Notes: a model not told the origin generated them from the letters alone. A stretch of 64,000 nt of DNA from Membranipora membranacea (GCA_914767715.1 OU612068.1:4526001-4590000), one strand, 5' to 3'. Counted from the stretch's first letter, positions 11,761 to 26,700 are shown. Translations and numbers: made by a program.

Positions 11761-14729
11761 ATGGAGCTTCTCAAAGTGCTGGCCTCCGTGTGCATTATAT
11801 CAGGTATGTAGGCCTAGACGATGGTTAGATTTGTTGCTTGGCCCATGAGGTTATTAGTCTAGTGCTAATAATATATGCACCATCTGCCAATCGGCCCTGC
11901 CTTGAGAGCACTTGGGCCCTCTTCTGTATGTTGATAATGCTATGGTTAAGATAAGCCTGGCCTAGAGAATTGAATGCACATGATTTCCACGCTAATGCGA
12001 TGACTTTGACTTCCAATAAAATGTCATGCACTAATAGAGAATACGCCACTTAAATAGAGAATAACTTTTCTGTAACAAGCGTTGCATGCCAAGCTTTGAA
12101 TTGAATTATGAATGTTATAGCGTCACTTGTGTAATTTATGAGCTTTTCTCGGAAAGTTACATGAAGGCTATGCATAACGTTTGACACAAGTATTTCTCAT
12201 GCTTTGAATTTGATGAAGCAATACTAAACCAGTGTCTTAGCATGTGTGGGTCACACCTGTAGGAAGGATCTGGATCTGAATGCCTTTCATGTATTCGTTT
12301 TGTAGTGGTAAGAGCGGACCTTTGTGTCAATCCTTCGGAGGATGAATTGGCTACCCACATGACAACAGCGAGTGCTCCTAAAGCTGGTACTGGCGCAGGT
12401 GTCTACCAAAAAATTGCTGGTAAGAAAACACTCAATATGTCTGTTGGATGCTCCAACTCTTTATCTGGATTTAGACCTGGTCTACAGCATGATAGGCATG
12501 ATAGATGAGGCAAGGAGTATTACTTCAGTTCCTCAATCATCATTTTGAAATTTGAAATGTCAGCCAAACTGGGTGATTTGGTAACTTTTTGTCATGACAG
12601 TGAAATAATTGGCTGTGATCTCAACAACAGTCCTTGTGTAACCTTGTGTTCATTTGATAGGTGTATTGAATAGGCTGCAATTACTGAAGTCAACATACCC
12701 ATTATACATTGTTACATACACCCAGTTTGATGCTTGCGATGATATTCCACATACCATCTAGTCTCCACCAATGCAGCCATAGATTCTGCAGGTCGGAAAG
12801 CATGTGTTAATATAAAATAAATTGAATTTTGCTTCAACTATCAATGCAAATATGAAGCTAATATTCATTATTGAATGATAGATAAAAATGTGTGCCCAGT
12901 TTTATCTGATGATTAGTGCAATCAATTCAGGAGGTACACTTGTTTCAATACATCACGTAGAGGCTGTCACTGTGTCATTAGAAAGAGGTTAGGAGGGGCA
13001 AGATTGTGGTCCGTCTGTTTGCCAGGGATGCTGCACAGACACTAACTGTTTCCCTGTCATAAATAGCCGATCCGGTGGTTATCATAGGCTAACATACCAG
13101 CTGCTGCATTGTGGATCTCATTACGACTCTTCATTCTAATATTTTTGCCTATGTACAAAAACTTGATAGTTTGAAAACTCTGCTCGATATATATCAACCC
13201 AAAGTTTAAATTATTTACGTTTGTAGGCATAGATGATTTTAGTGTGTGTGTGAAGGCATGTTGTGAGGACCCCACATGTAATGCAGTTTTCTTCAGTCAG
13301 AAGAAATGTCTCACTATACAGTGTAAGACTGACGATGGATGTTCTGCTGGGCCTAAGAGTGAGCAGCTGTCCGACGCCTTACTCATCAATCTCAGAACAG
13401 TCGGTATGAAACATTTTATATATTATATATAGCTTTGGTAAATGCTTTCTTGTTTTATTGATATTTAGTTATGCTTCTGCTATGTTAAGAAGGTATAACT
13501 GTCTTAGTTGAAAACTTTGTACTTTTCTACATCAGAAGATATCAAGTCATAGTTAGGTATTCTCGATGCCAGTCAGTGACCATGTTTTGAAACAACCACC
13601 TCAAGCCATAGATTGATCTCTCATCAACCATAACATGCTAACTTTATAATAGCTGCTGTTAATAGGATATGACTGATATGATCTAACATGTCTATGAATT
13701 CAGATTTCCCTCGAGAGGATGACTAAATAATTAATACTTTTATCTAAATGGTGGTCTTAAAATTAATATCTGATTGTGGAGGTTATATTCTCAGCGTACT
13801 GTCAGTCTAGTGACTTAGTGATTTGATGGTGCTTGTCTGATGTTACTACAATACTTCCTTTGCGAATCAGTGGCTTTTGAACATTTTACTGTTACAGCTT
13901 CAAAGATTTATTTCTTAGTTTACCCTTACATCTTATTCCCACTTGTTGCTTTACAATAACTTCTGCATCACACATTAGAGAAAGCATTATATATATTTGT
14001 TAATATTTTCTGTAGCCGAGACTCCTACAAAAGACAGTGCTGTCACTGTTGACACACCCCTGGCAGGTGAGAGCCGCCATATTGGTGATGGTTTGTCTAC
14101 CTCTTACTCGACACAGTCTTGTGAGGTTGACATGTTTGACTGTCCGCAGCATGAAGCTTGTATTGTCTCCCCGCTACATAGCTTCAGGTCTAGGAACGGA
14201 GTGTGTAAATGTGTTGAGGGCTACACGCGGAGCTCGGCTACTGGAGCTTGTCAATCATCTTCTTCCTATGGTACGAACTGCACTGCGGTTTGTGGGATAG
14301 TTTGGTATAGTTGTGACATGGGTAGTCTTACTTAATCCTTGATGGGTGCAGTCTACTAGTGGAGGAGGGTGGCTGGTATTTCTCTTACACAAGGCTACCA
14401 GGGATTCGCTCCTACCATGTTTGTTACTAACCTTTGTATGCTCAATGTCTGCTTAATAACATGACATACCCTACTAAATTTCATACTGTCGCATTACTGA
14501 GTTAAATAAAATAACTTGATGCGTAAAAGTTTGTTTAAATGGTGATTTGGTGTCAGAGGGATGGCAAACTGCATGGCATCCAATTTGTTTCTTCATGTGG
14601 CTTAGGCTATTGAAAGCTATTGAAGCAATGGGTAGTAATGCAGTTTCTTCATTTTTTCAGAGGTTACTAATAAATCAGAGACAACTCCTACAAAGGACAC
14701 TACTGTAGATAAAACAGCTACTACCACAG
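11761..14729 (+). CDS. Exons 1-5: signal peptide, MANSC region and linker
   Basis: The first 18 residues (MELLKVLASVCIISVVRA) form a signal peptide, followed by DLCVNP. Exon 3 supplies the paired-Cys pattern ACCEDPTCNAVFF...CLTIQC of a MANSC/MANEC domain. Exon 4 adds a second Cys module (CEVDMFDCPQHEACIVSP..., CKCVEGYTR, TGAC) as in KIAA0319 N-termini. Exon 5 is a small Thr/Lys-rich linker. The start was chosen because it opens the signal peptide and its exon ends in a good donor (CAG|GTATGT). All junctions here are phase 1, so exons 2-5 could be skipped without a frameshift. Confidence 0.88.
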
Positions 14730-17700
14730 GTGATTGTCTTATAGTTCTCGCCAGGTCTTGAAAAAAATTGCCAATTTCATTTTTTGTTATTACAAACAAA
14801 AAATTGCATGTGTCAATCTCTAATTTTTCCATTGCAACACAATGAGGAATTGTTTTTCACCAGCATGGTGGATATCAAAATGATTGATGATAGGAAATTT
14901 TTTTTATTTCCTTGCAGTTACTTTAAAAGTTCAATGTCTTTGGGGGTGTTGTAATTGCAAGCTATATATACTTAGAACCTTTGCTCCAATGAATAAATTT
15001 GTACCAATCCAGAGTAATGGATTATATCATGTATATTTCACAGTTCCTCCTACAACTCCTCTCACAGTATCAGCCGGAGAGGATCGAGTATTAACTTATC
15101 CAGAAAACTCAGCTAAGCTGACTGCTTATGCCCTACCTGTTGCAGCTGAAGGTATGCGGATGATATGTAATAATGTCACAGAGTCCTTACTCTGTAATGA
15201 TATCTTGTAATTTGATATTGATTTAGTAGAAGAACCAGTAGTGGAGTTCAGAAAGGTTCACTCAGATTTGTATGCAGAAGCTCTATCGCAGAAGATGTTT
15301 CAAAAAAATTTCAGAATTTTTTTAAAATTAATCTAGAGCGCAGATGGTGTATCAATTGCAGAATACCAACAATTGACTACGTAAAAGATCATTACAAAAC
15401 CAAGAACAAAGCATAAATTTTGAGAATTCAATAATTGGCCATGTATAACTGACATTTATACCAGTTTAATTCAGTTTTAAATGTACAACAATGCGTCCAA
15501 GCTTCAAATTTTGTGTACATTTTGATGTCTGCCGGTAATGCCTAGCCATTCCATTGTCAGTCAGTAGCATCAAGCGATGGATAACTATAACACATTCGAT
15601 AAGGCTGAGCTCTTCATTTTGGCCTTATCTGTGAAGTAAACTACTCAAAGCGCTACTATCTCTCTGTTTATGGCCATCAGCATGACCCATAACTACATGT
15701 CTGATACATACCAATAAGCAGTTAATTGTAAATACCATATTAATATTCTCAACTTATTGGGCCAGTCTGAATATTGACTTGCTAATAAATCATTGTTCGA
15801 TTTGATTAAAGGTGGTAAAAAAATTGTATACTAAAATAGTTCTCTGTTAAAATAATGGTTGATGAGATTTGTATCACAATTTTTTTGCCATTTCATCGTA
15901 TAGAGCAGTAAATTTGTGTTATGGTGTGGTAATTGTTTGTTATGAAATCGACCAGACTCAATCTAACAGATATTGAAGTTTCTCCTAATTTGTCTTGTCA
16001 TGCAATCTCCTTTGAGTACAAGGCAATCACTCATGTAGGAGAAGTGAAGAGGATAATCATACTGTTGTTTGCACTTGCAGGTGAGACTTATAAATATCAC
16101 TGGACTTTGGATCAGACACCTGAAGGAGATAATATAGGGCAGACTAGTGGTATAGATGAGCCAACTATACATCTCACTGAGGTACCGATCTGACACTAAT
16201 CTATCCTAAATCTCATTTACTCTGCCGATCTATTGACATTTGGTCTAAGCTCACTAGTAAATCTACTGTGCACATGTGTCCCTATCTAATAACTCTTCTA
16301 TGAACTTGTGTCCCTCTCTAACAATTCTACTATGTTCTGAGAAACGGTTTGCTATTTTAGGTAATCCTATCACTGAATATTTATTGTCTTCGATGTCGTT
16401 GTGCAGGGTATAAATACCAAGCACTTGCCTGATTTATTTTAGTTGGTAAAGCATGGTTAAATGCCAGCTGCCACACTGTGACAGCTTGCTATCCAGCTCA
16501 TTCAGTCTCAAGATGACAAAAATACATTCTGAATGGTATTTTGTCTAGCGTAAGGAATTAAAGAAACTCAAAATGCCTGACTATAACATGCTACCAGTAT
16601 CTGAAACATGTGCGGGCCGCAGAAATATTCTGTTGGTCAGATCTTAGAACCCGTCCCCCTCAATCTCCTTGATCTTGATAATTTTAAGTCATGATGACTA
16701 ACTAACTTGAATTTAGCATAAATTAGGCGACATTGTATGAGATTTGCTTCTACCAGCAAATCTGGCTTTTATTTTCGTATTAAGTTACACGTTTTGTTGA
16801 GGAGCCCCATACCCTAGTTATTAAAACAAAACTGCCTCCATGTAATGTGTGTGTGCGTGTTTGGGGGCGGGGGGGGGATTTTATCGATTGAATGAAGCTG
16901 GAATTCAGCTCGCTGTGCAGTCATATACTCGATATGTGTACATATTGTGTACATCGATGCGTTTCTGTATATTGTAGTTGATAGAGGGGGAGTATGTGCT
17001 GCGAGTAGAAGTTACAGGACCTCATAAAGCTGGCTCAGCTACAGTAAATGTTACAGTGAGGCCTGAACAAAAAGTCAATATGCCACCAGTGGCTGTCATA
17101 AAACCGTCCCTTCTTAATGTGAAAGAAGATACAACCGGTATATTGGACGGAGCAGGTATGAGAAACTCTTACTGAAACATTAAGCAACATTCAAAATTTG
17201 GCTTGCTGTGCAATTTCGTATTGAGATTGAATTTTTGATTGGACGCAATTCACTAATCTGAATGGAGGTTGCTCGAATAGGTGTAATCATTTGTATTACA
17301 TGTATGTGTAATTGAATATTCCACCCTTCTGTCGCAATATGTCATTGTCATCATGTCCGATCAAATTTTGTGGTGTGTTATCATCAACTTGGAAAATATC
17401 CCTGATAATTATTTTGAGGAAGGGTACTTTACATAGTCTCCTGCAAAGTTTTCTTAATGATAATTGCTGCATATCTTGCAGTAAGAAAGCTCTCTTTCAG
17501 ATGATAGTCACAATTTATCAATTGTTTAGTCATCAAACACCAGTGTTTGATCACTAAAACGAATGATAAATTCCTGTTCGCATTTTTTTGTTTTGTTCCT
17601 AATATATTACATTATTATAATATATACACCTGTATTTCTATCTCTTATTAGACAGCACTGATGATAACAAGATTAACAAGTATTTATGGGAGGTTGTGAG

Positions 17701-20700
17701 TGGACCAATCAAAGAAGGATTTCATCTGGATAATAACGGAGGTTCTATGCTCAAACTAAAGGGCCTCTCACACGGGCAGTACACTATACGCCTCACTGTT
17801 ACCGACGAGCAAGGGGAGACCAACTCTACAATGGCCACTGTCAATGTGGAAGAGGTAAAGTCTCTATGTAGAGTCAGTTTTTGTGATCTGTGTGACCCGG
17901 TTTTTATTGAAATGAACTTATTCACAATGTTATATGGCGGGATGGGCTAGCCCCCCATCTATTAAGCCTGGAATAGCCGGGTACTTGACTAAATTAAAGT
18001 TGAAGATACTGGTTGGTAGCCAGTACAACTCAGTCATAGTTGGGGATAGAGGGACTTTTTAACTTGATAACATAAACCCTCATTTAGCTACTGCCTTATC
18101 AGCCTCCAGAGTCCAGACCATCAGTGCAAACTAGGTACATGATACAAAGTTGTTGCTGTGAGATCTGTATGAATTCTGTGGTACTGTTGGTCAATACTAG
18201 CCTTGTCAGGCGCGGCTACTCGAAAAGTAGCCGCATGACAACAAGGGCAATACTATGTATGTACAATATTATGTGACATGTTGGGTACCACGTAGACATT
18301 TATTATGACTCTAGTGAATCTTGACCAATGCTGGTATATGTTTATGTGTATATGTGGTGTACAATATAAATGTTATATAATAGCTTAGAGTCAGACTTGG
18401 CGTTGCATGATGAAACTCCATCATGGTGAATTACTGTGTTATCATACTGTGCTATATAACACAAGAGGTAACAGTTAATATTGGAATTTAACTTGATTGG
18501 CAACAATTATTGCAGCCAACTGAACTGTGGACTTTAGCTACTGTCATACACCATACTGTTCCTGTCATCACGCAGCCATGTTTTCGTATAACTACTATGC
18601 CATACACATCCGTGACACTACTGCCACACACCATACCCTATCTGTTGTCACGCAGTCATCTTTTTGTATCACTATGATAATATACTATACTTGTTTGCAG
18701 GCTGTTGACTATCCACCCAATGCTAATGCAGGAGATGATGTACTAATCACACTACCAGAGAATTCAGTAAACCTAAACGCTAACGCCAGTACTGATGATA
18801 AGGGTATAGCCAGCTATGAATGGAAATCTAAATCTGAGGGATTCTCTGCTGATATTGAGGTAGATTTGCACACAGGCGACTTTATTAATGCTATCAGAGC
18901 TCCCTCTACAAACATTTTATTTCTCATACATTATCTTCAGGACTCAAAACAAGTTGTGGTCCTGGGCAGTGTGGGGGCTCAAGTAGCTGTAAGTGGGATT
19001 TTATAGGCTTCCATGTTAGATAACTGACTGCCACTAAAATCCAATTCCAGCTTATTGAGCCATCAGACGAGGTTGTAGATTGTAGTTAGGATTTCCTTCC
19101 CAAAAGACTTTCCTTTTGTTGGACTGAAGTCATCCAGATAGTTCACCATTTTAGCTGTATGTGAAAATAAACAGTAAAATGTGTTTTTAAAACGATTGGT
19201 AGTTGTCCATCCCCTGACAAAAGATGGACAACTATTTTGCTTGTTTGTGATAATCTCAGCTTCCAGGAAATTTTTTATTAACTTTTTTAGTATGTTTAAT
19301 TTGTGCTTATGTTATCCTAAAAAAAATAAGATTTTTTCACGTTGCAAATGTTTCGTTTATACAAGCACTGTTTTTTATTGTATTTTTCAGGGTACACATG
19401 AGCCGGTACTGAAGATCAAACATCTGAGAGAAGGGGCTTACACCTTTGAGCTGATAGTGACAGACACTAAGGGTCAGCAGTCCACCTCTGAGGTACATGT
19501 CTATGTGAAATCATCTCAGAATAAGCCTCCTATAGCCGCCGTAGTGACTAACTACACTATCACAGTACCAGGTGCTCAGGTCGTACTCGATGGCAGTGCG
19601 AGCTCTGACGATCAGCTCATAACTAAATATCAGTGGAGTCAAGTCAGGTGTGTGGACTAAATGTTTTTGGTAGTTTTTAGTTGGATTGAATGACCAATAT
19701 GTGCCTAACGCAGTGATTCCAAAAATTACACTGGAGATTAACTTCCTAGCACTTTCCTCAAAATACACCTTATAACATATCACCCTTGCCATTCTTTTTC
19801 CAAACGTTTGAGCTTATATGGCCCATCAGTTGTCAGTTGAAAATTAAAAGAGACTTTTTTGATCATTTTTAGTGGGCCTAATACAGCGAAGCTATCTAAT
19901 GCTGATAGAGCTAAGGCTAATGTTGAGGGACTAGAGAAGGGAGAGTATATATTTAAACTGTCTATATCTGATGCTGAGGACCTGCATAACTCTACTACTA
20001 TCAAGGTCAAAGTTCAAGAACGTAAGTCTAACAGAACTCTGGTAAAACATATGCTGCTATTTTGAATATTTCTTGTAAAGGTAGCTGACCAATTTGAGAA
20101 AGATTGAGCATGCTGAAATCTTGTAAGCTTAGGGTTGTCCTTTTATCGAAGCATAGGAGAGGACAAAGCGGACGTGTAAGTAGCAGTATTTGAAATTAGT
20201 CAATCAACATTGACCAGAATGAAGCTTATCCTTAACAACTGCTTTCTTTTCTCAGATTCGAATGCTAAGCCAGTCGCCAGAGCAGGTGAAGATTTTGAGG
20301 TCACCCTGCCTACAGACATGGTAAAAATAGATGGTTCTAAGTCTACAGATGATGGAGGACCATTGAAGTACCTGTGGACCAAGGGAGATGAGTCTCCCGG
20401 TGCGGGGGATTTTATTAACGGCTCAGATACTAAGGCTGTATTATTACTCACTAATGCTGTGCCTGGAACATACACATTTAGCCTGAGAGTCACAGACCAG
20501 GAGGGGCAACAAGCTGAAGACTCAGTATCTTTTAAAGTGCATTCAGGTTAGTTCATGAACAATCCATTCTATCCACTTTCCAAGTCTCATTTCTAAATGT
20601 CCGATGCCACGTCACTTGAAAAGGCTGCCGGAGTAAAGTTATCACATGTCACCCGCAATTTGATTTCAAAGTTATTTTCCCTAGAGCAGTATCATCATGT

Positions 20701-23700
20701 AGTACAATTGACACTGTTTGTACGGACCATAGACTTGGTATACTAAGTCAATATATAGTAAGTCTATGGTAGGGACCAAAAGTCATGTACAGTCATCTCA
20801 CAATCCATCTTTGCTCACTTCTACTGTATTCTAAATATGGAGGAAAATCATACCGAGAGATCACCTCATAATAAAAAGTTCTAAATTTCACATGATGCGA
20901 GGTGGGATAATTTACTGCTATTCATAGCCTGTGCTCTTTTTCCCGATATCGGTGTTTTCCAGGTCAAAACACAATCCCTATAGTAGTACAATATCATGAT
21001 GTTATGTTTTTTTTCTCATACAGACCCAGAGATGATGAACACAGTAGAATTATCACTGGATACATCTATAGAATCATTTACAGAAAAACATAAAGTAAGT
21101 CCAGTACAATCTGCTATGTTATGTGGGCCGGCCCATCCCTCTTATCTTATCTATGTTATGTGGGCTGGCCCATCCCTCTTATCTTGTCTATGTTATGTGG
21201 GCTGGCCCATCCCTCTTATCTTGTGACTATGTTATGTGGGCCGGCCCATCCCTCTTATCTTATCTATGTTATGTGGGCTGGCCCATCCCTCTTATCTTGT
21301 GACTATGTTATGTGGGCTGGCCCATCCCTCTTATCTTATCTATGTTATGTGGGCTGGCCCATCCCTCTTATCTTATCTATGTTATGTGGGCCGGCCCATC
21401 CCTCTTATCTTATCTATGTTATGTGGGCTGGCCCATCCCTCTTATCTTGTGACTATGTTATGTGGGCCGGCCCATCCCTCTTATCTTATCTATGTTATGT
21501 GGGCTGGCCCATCCCTCTTATCTTATCTATGTTATGTGGGCCGGCCCATCCCTCTTATCTTGTGACTATGTTATGTGGGCTGGCCCATCCCTCTTATCTT
21601 GTGACTATGTTATGTGGGCTGGCCCATCCCTCTTATATTGTGACGATGTTAGGTGGGCTGGCCCATCCCTCTTATCTTGTGACTATGTTATGTGGGCTGG
21701 TGTGGGCTGGCCCATCCCTCTTATCTTGTGACTATGTTATGTGGGCTGGCCCATCCCTCTTATCTTGTGACTATGTTATGTGGGCTGGCCCATCCCTCTT
21801 ATCTTGTGACGATGTTATGTGGGCTGGCCCATCCCTCTTATCTTGTGACTATGTTATGTGGGCTGGCCCATCCCTCTTATCTTATCTATGTTATGTGGGC
21901 TGGCCCATCCCTCTTATCTTGTAACGATGTTATGTGGGCTGGCCCATCCCTCTTATCTTGTGACTATGTTATGTGGGCTGGCCCATCCCTCTTATCTTGT
22001 GACTATGTTATGTGGGCTGGCCCATCCCTCTTATCTTGTGACGATGTTATGTCGGCTGGCCCATCCCTCTTATCTTGTGACTATGTTATGTGGGCTGGCC
22101 CATCCCTCTTATCTTGTGACTATGTTATGTGGGCTGGCCCATCCCTCTTATCTTGTGACTATGTTATGTGGGCTGGCCCATCCCTCTTATCTTGTGACTA
22201 TGTTATGTGGGCTGGCCCATCCCTCTTATCATATCTATGTTATGTGGGCTGGCCCATCCCTCTTATCTTGTGACTATGTTATGTGGGCTGGCCCATCCCT
22301 CTTATCTTGTGACTATGTTATGTGGGCTGGCCCATCCCTCTTATCTTGTGACGATGTTATGTGGGCTGGCCCATCCCTCTTATCTTGTGACTATGTTATG
22401 TGGGCTGGCCCATCCCTCTTATCTTGTGACTATGTTATGTGGGCTGGCCCATCCCTCTTATCTTGTAACGATGTTATGTGGGCTGGCCCATCCCTCTTAT
22501 CTTGTGACTATGTTATGTGGGCTGGCCCATCCCTCTTATCTTGAGACTATGTTATGTGGGCTGGCCCATTCCTCTTATCTTGTGACTATGTTATGTGGGC
22601 TGGCCCATCCCTCTTATCTTGTGACTATGTTATGTGGGCTGGCCCATCCCTCTTATCTTGTGACTATGTTATGTGGGCTGGCCCATCCCTCTTATCTTGT
22701 AACGATGTTATGTGGGCTGGCCCATCCCTCTTATCTTGTGACTATGTTATGTGGGCCGGCCCATCCCTCTTATCTTGTGACTATGTTATGTGGGCTGGCC
22801 CATCCCTCTTATCTTGTGACTATGTTATGTGGGCTGGCCCATCCCTCTTATCTTGTGACTATGTTATGTGGGCTGGCCCATCCCTCTTATCTTGTGACTA
22901 TGTTATGTGGGCTGGCCCATCCCTCTTATCTTATCTATGTTATGTGGGCTGGCCCATCCCTCTTATCTTGTGACTATGTTATGTAGGCTGGCCCATCCCT
23001 CTTATCTTGTGACTATGTTATGTGGGCTGGCCCATCCCTCTTATCTTGTGACTATGTTATGTGGGCTGGCCCATCCCTCTTATCTTATCTATGTTATGTG
23101 GGCTGGCCCATCCCTCTTATCTTGTGACTATGTTATGTGGGCTGGCCCATCCCTCTTATCTTGTGACTATGTTATGTGGGCTGGCCCATCCCTCTTATCT
23201 TGTGACTATGTTATGTGGGCTGGCCCATCCCTCTTATCTTATCTATGTTATGTGGGCTGGCCCATCCCTCTTATCTTATCTATGTTATGTGGGCTGGCCC
23301 ATCCCTCTTATCTTGTGACTATGTTATGTGGGCTGGCCCATCCCTCTTATCTTGTGACTATGTTATGTGGGCTGGCCCATCCCTCTTATCTTATCTATGT
23401 TATGTGGGCCGGCCCATCCCTCTTATCTTGTGACTATGTTATGTGGGCTGACCCATCCCTCTTATCTTATCTATGTTATGTGGGCTGGCCCATCCCTCTT
23501 ATCTTATCTATGTTATGTGGGCTGGCCCATCCCTCTTATCTTGTGACGATGTTATGTCGGCTGGCCCATCCCTCTTATCTTGTGACTATGTTATGTGGGC
23601 TGGCCCATCCCTCTTATCTTGTGACTATGTTATGTGGGCTGGCCCATCCCTCTTATCTTGTGACTATGTTATGTGGGCTGGCCCATCCCTCTTATCTTGT

Positions 23701-26700
23701 GACTATGTTATGTGGGCTGGCCCATCCCTCTTATCATATCTATGTTATGTGGGCTGGCCCATCCCTCTTATCTTGTGACTATGTTATGTGGGCTGGCCCA
23801 TCCCTCTTATCTTGTGACTATGTTATGTGGGCTGGCCCATCCCTCTTATCTTGTGACGATGTTATGTGGGCTGGCCCATCCCTCTTATCTTGTGACTATG
23901 TTATGTGGGCTGGCCCATCCCTCTTATCTTGTGACTATGTTATGTGGGCTGGCCCATCCCTCTTATCTTGTGACTATGTTATGTGGGCTGGCCCATCCCT
24001 CTTATCTTATCTATGTTATGTGGGCTGGCCCATCCCTCTTATCTTGTGACTATGTTATGTAGGCTGGCCCATCCCTCTTATCTTGTGACTATGTTATGTG
24101 GGCTGGCCCATCCCTCTTATCTTGTGACTATGTTATGTGGGCTGGCCCATCCCTCTTATCTTATCTATGTTATGTGGGCTGGCCCATCCCTCTTATCTTG
24201 TGACTATGTTATGTGGGCTGGCCCATCCCTCTTATCTTGTGACTATGTTATGTGGGCTGGCCCATCCCTCTTATCTTGTGACTATGTTATGTGGGCTGGC
24301 CCATCCCTCTTATCTTATCTATGTTATGTGGGCTGGCCCATCCCTCTTATCTTATCTATGTTATGTGGGCTGGCCCATCCCTCTTATCTTGTGACTATGT
24401 TATGTGGGCTGGCCCATCCCTCTTATCTTGTGACTATGTTATGTGGGCTGGCCCATCCCTCTTATCTTATCTATGTTATGTGGGCCGGCCCATCCCTCTT
24501 ATCTTGTGACTATGTTATGTGGGCTGACCCATCCCTCTTATCTTATCTATGTTATGTGGGCTGGCCCATCCCTCTTATCTTATCTATGTTATGTGGGCTG
24601 GCCCATCCCTCTTATCTTGTGACGATGTTATGTCGGCTGGCCCATCCCTCTTATCTTGTGACTATGTTATGTGGGCTGGCCCATCCCTCTTATCTTGTGA
24701 CTATGTTATGTGGGCTGGCCCATCCCTCTTATCTTGTGACTATGTTATGTGGGCTGGCCCATCCCTCTTATCTTGTGACTATGTTATGTGGGCTGGCCCA
24801 TCCCTCTTATCATATCTATGTTATGTGGGCTGGCCCATCCCTCTTATCTTGTGACTATGTTATGTGGGCTGGCCCATCCCTCTTATCTTGTGACTATGTT
24901 ATGTGGGCTGGCCCATCCCTCTTATCTTGTGACGATGTTATGTGGGCTGGCCCATCCCTCTTATCTTGTGACTATGTTATGTGGGCTGGCCCATCCCTCT
25001 TATCTTGTGACTATGTTATGTGGGCTGGCCCATCCCTCTTATCTTGTAACGATGTTATGTGGGCTGGCCCATCCCTCTTATCTTGTGACTATGTTATGTG
25101 GGCTGGCCCATCCCTCTTATCTTGAGACTATGTTATGTGGGCTGGCCCATCCCTCTTATCTTGTGACTATGTTATGTGGGCTGGCCCATCCCTCTTATCT
25201 TGTGACTATGTTATGTGGGCTGGCCCATCCCTCTTATCTTGTAACGATGTTATGTGGGCTGGCCCATCCCTCTTATCTTGTGACTATGTTATGTGGGCCG
25301 GCCCATCCCTCTTATCTTGTGACTATGTTATGTGGGCTGGCCCATCCCTCTTATCTTGTGACTATGTTATGTGGGCTGGCCCATCCCTCTTATCTTGTGA
25401 CTATGTTATGTGGGCTGGCCCATCCCTCTTATCTTGTGACTATGTTATGTGGGCTGGCCCATCCCTCTTATCTTATCTATGTTATGTGGGCTGGCCCATC
25501 CCTCTTATCTTGTGACTATGTTATGTAGGCTGGCCCATCCCTCTTATCTTGTGACTATGTTATGTGGGCTGGCCCATCCCTCTTATCTTGTGACTATGTT
25601 ATGTGGGCTGGCCCATCCCTCTTATCTTATCTATGTTATGTGGGCTGGCCCATCCCTCTTATCTTGTGACTATGTTATGTAGGCTGGCCCATCCCTCTTA
25701 TCTTGTGACTATGTTATGTGGGCTGGCCCATCCCTCTTATCTTGTGACTATGTTATGTGGGCTGGCCCATCCCTCTTATCTTATCTATGTTATGTGGGCT
25801 GGCCCATCCCTCTTATCTTATCTATGTTATGTGGGCTGGCCCATCCCTCTTATCTTGTGACTATGTTATGTGGGCTGGCCCATCCCTCTTATCTTGTGAC
25901 TATGTTATGTGGGCTGGCCCATCCCTCTTATCTTATCTATGTTATGTGGGCCGGCCCATCCCTCTTATCTTGTGACTATGTTATGTGGGCTGGCCCATCC
26001 CTCTTATCTTATCTATGTTATGTGGGCTGGCCCATCCCTCTTATCTTATCTATGTTATGTGGGCTGGCCCATCCCTCTTATCTTGTGACTAGCCATATCA
26101 AGACTTTCTCTTCGTCGCCATTTCCAGATTAAATTGAGAGTTTTTGTGTGCATAAATACACCATGGTTTTTGATCTAGTCAACGAGTCCTATTCTCTCAT
26201 TGATTCATATTTCCTCTCTACAATTGGGGAGACCTCAAAAATAAATAAAAACGATAAAAACACGTGACATGAAATATCTTGGCTTGTTCAATCAAATGAC
26301 GGGAGTAAAACTACTGATAGACAGTTTCGAGTTCAGAACAGATGTTGTAAAATTTATATTTCGAAATTTTGTCAACTTGTAGAAGAACCTAGCCACACAG
26401 CTGGCTCTGATGTTACCCTCAGATATAGCTGTAACAGAAACTAAAGTGGAGATCACTGGTATACATCAAGATTATCACAGCGGAAAGTAAGTAATCACTC
26501 TCAGATGTATCGAGAAACAAACGGTTTGTGGTTCAATAAGGAGAGACTTGTTTATGGTTACCCCAACAGACCTAACACTCCCAGGAAAAATAACGTCATG
26601 GGTGTTTTAGTTTGTGGTATATTTTGAGAACCTGCTGGAGTTTTTAGAGGGACAATTGACTTGTCTCAGACGCTGATGCTAACCTTGTGAACAAACCCTG

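Noticed and set aside
21112-26092. CRISPR-like array
   Set aside because: There are no unique spacers, units are contiguous, and the genome is eukaryotic.
21121-26132. Many long ORFs (up to 380 codons) encoding MWAGPSLLSCDYV / VTMLCGLAHPSYL repeats
   Set aside because: They are open in several frames because the minisatellite unit has no stop and is 39 bp long. The array is intronic between two well-supported exons.
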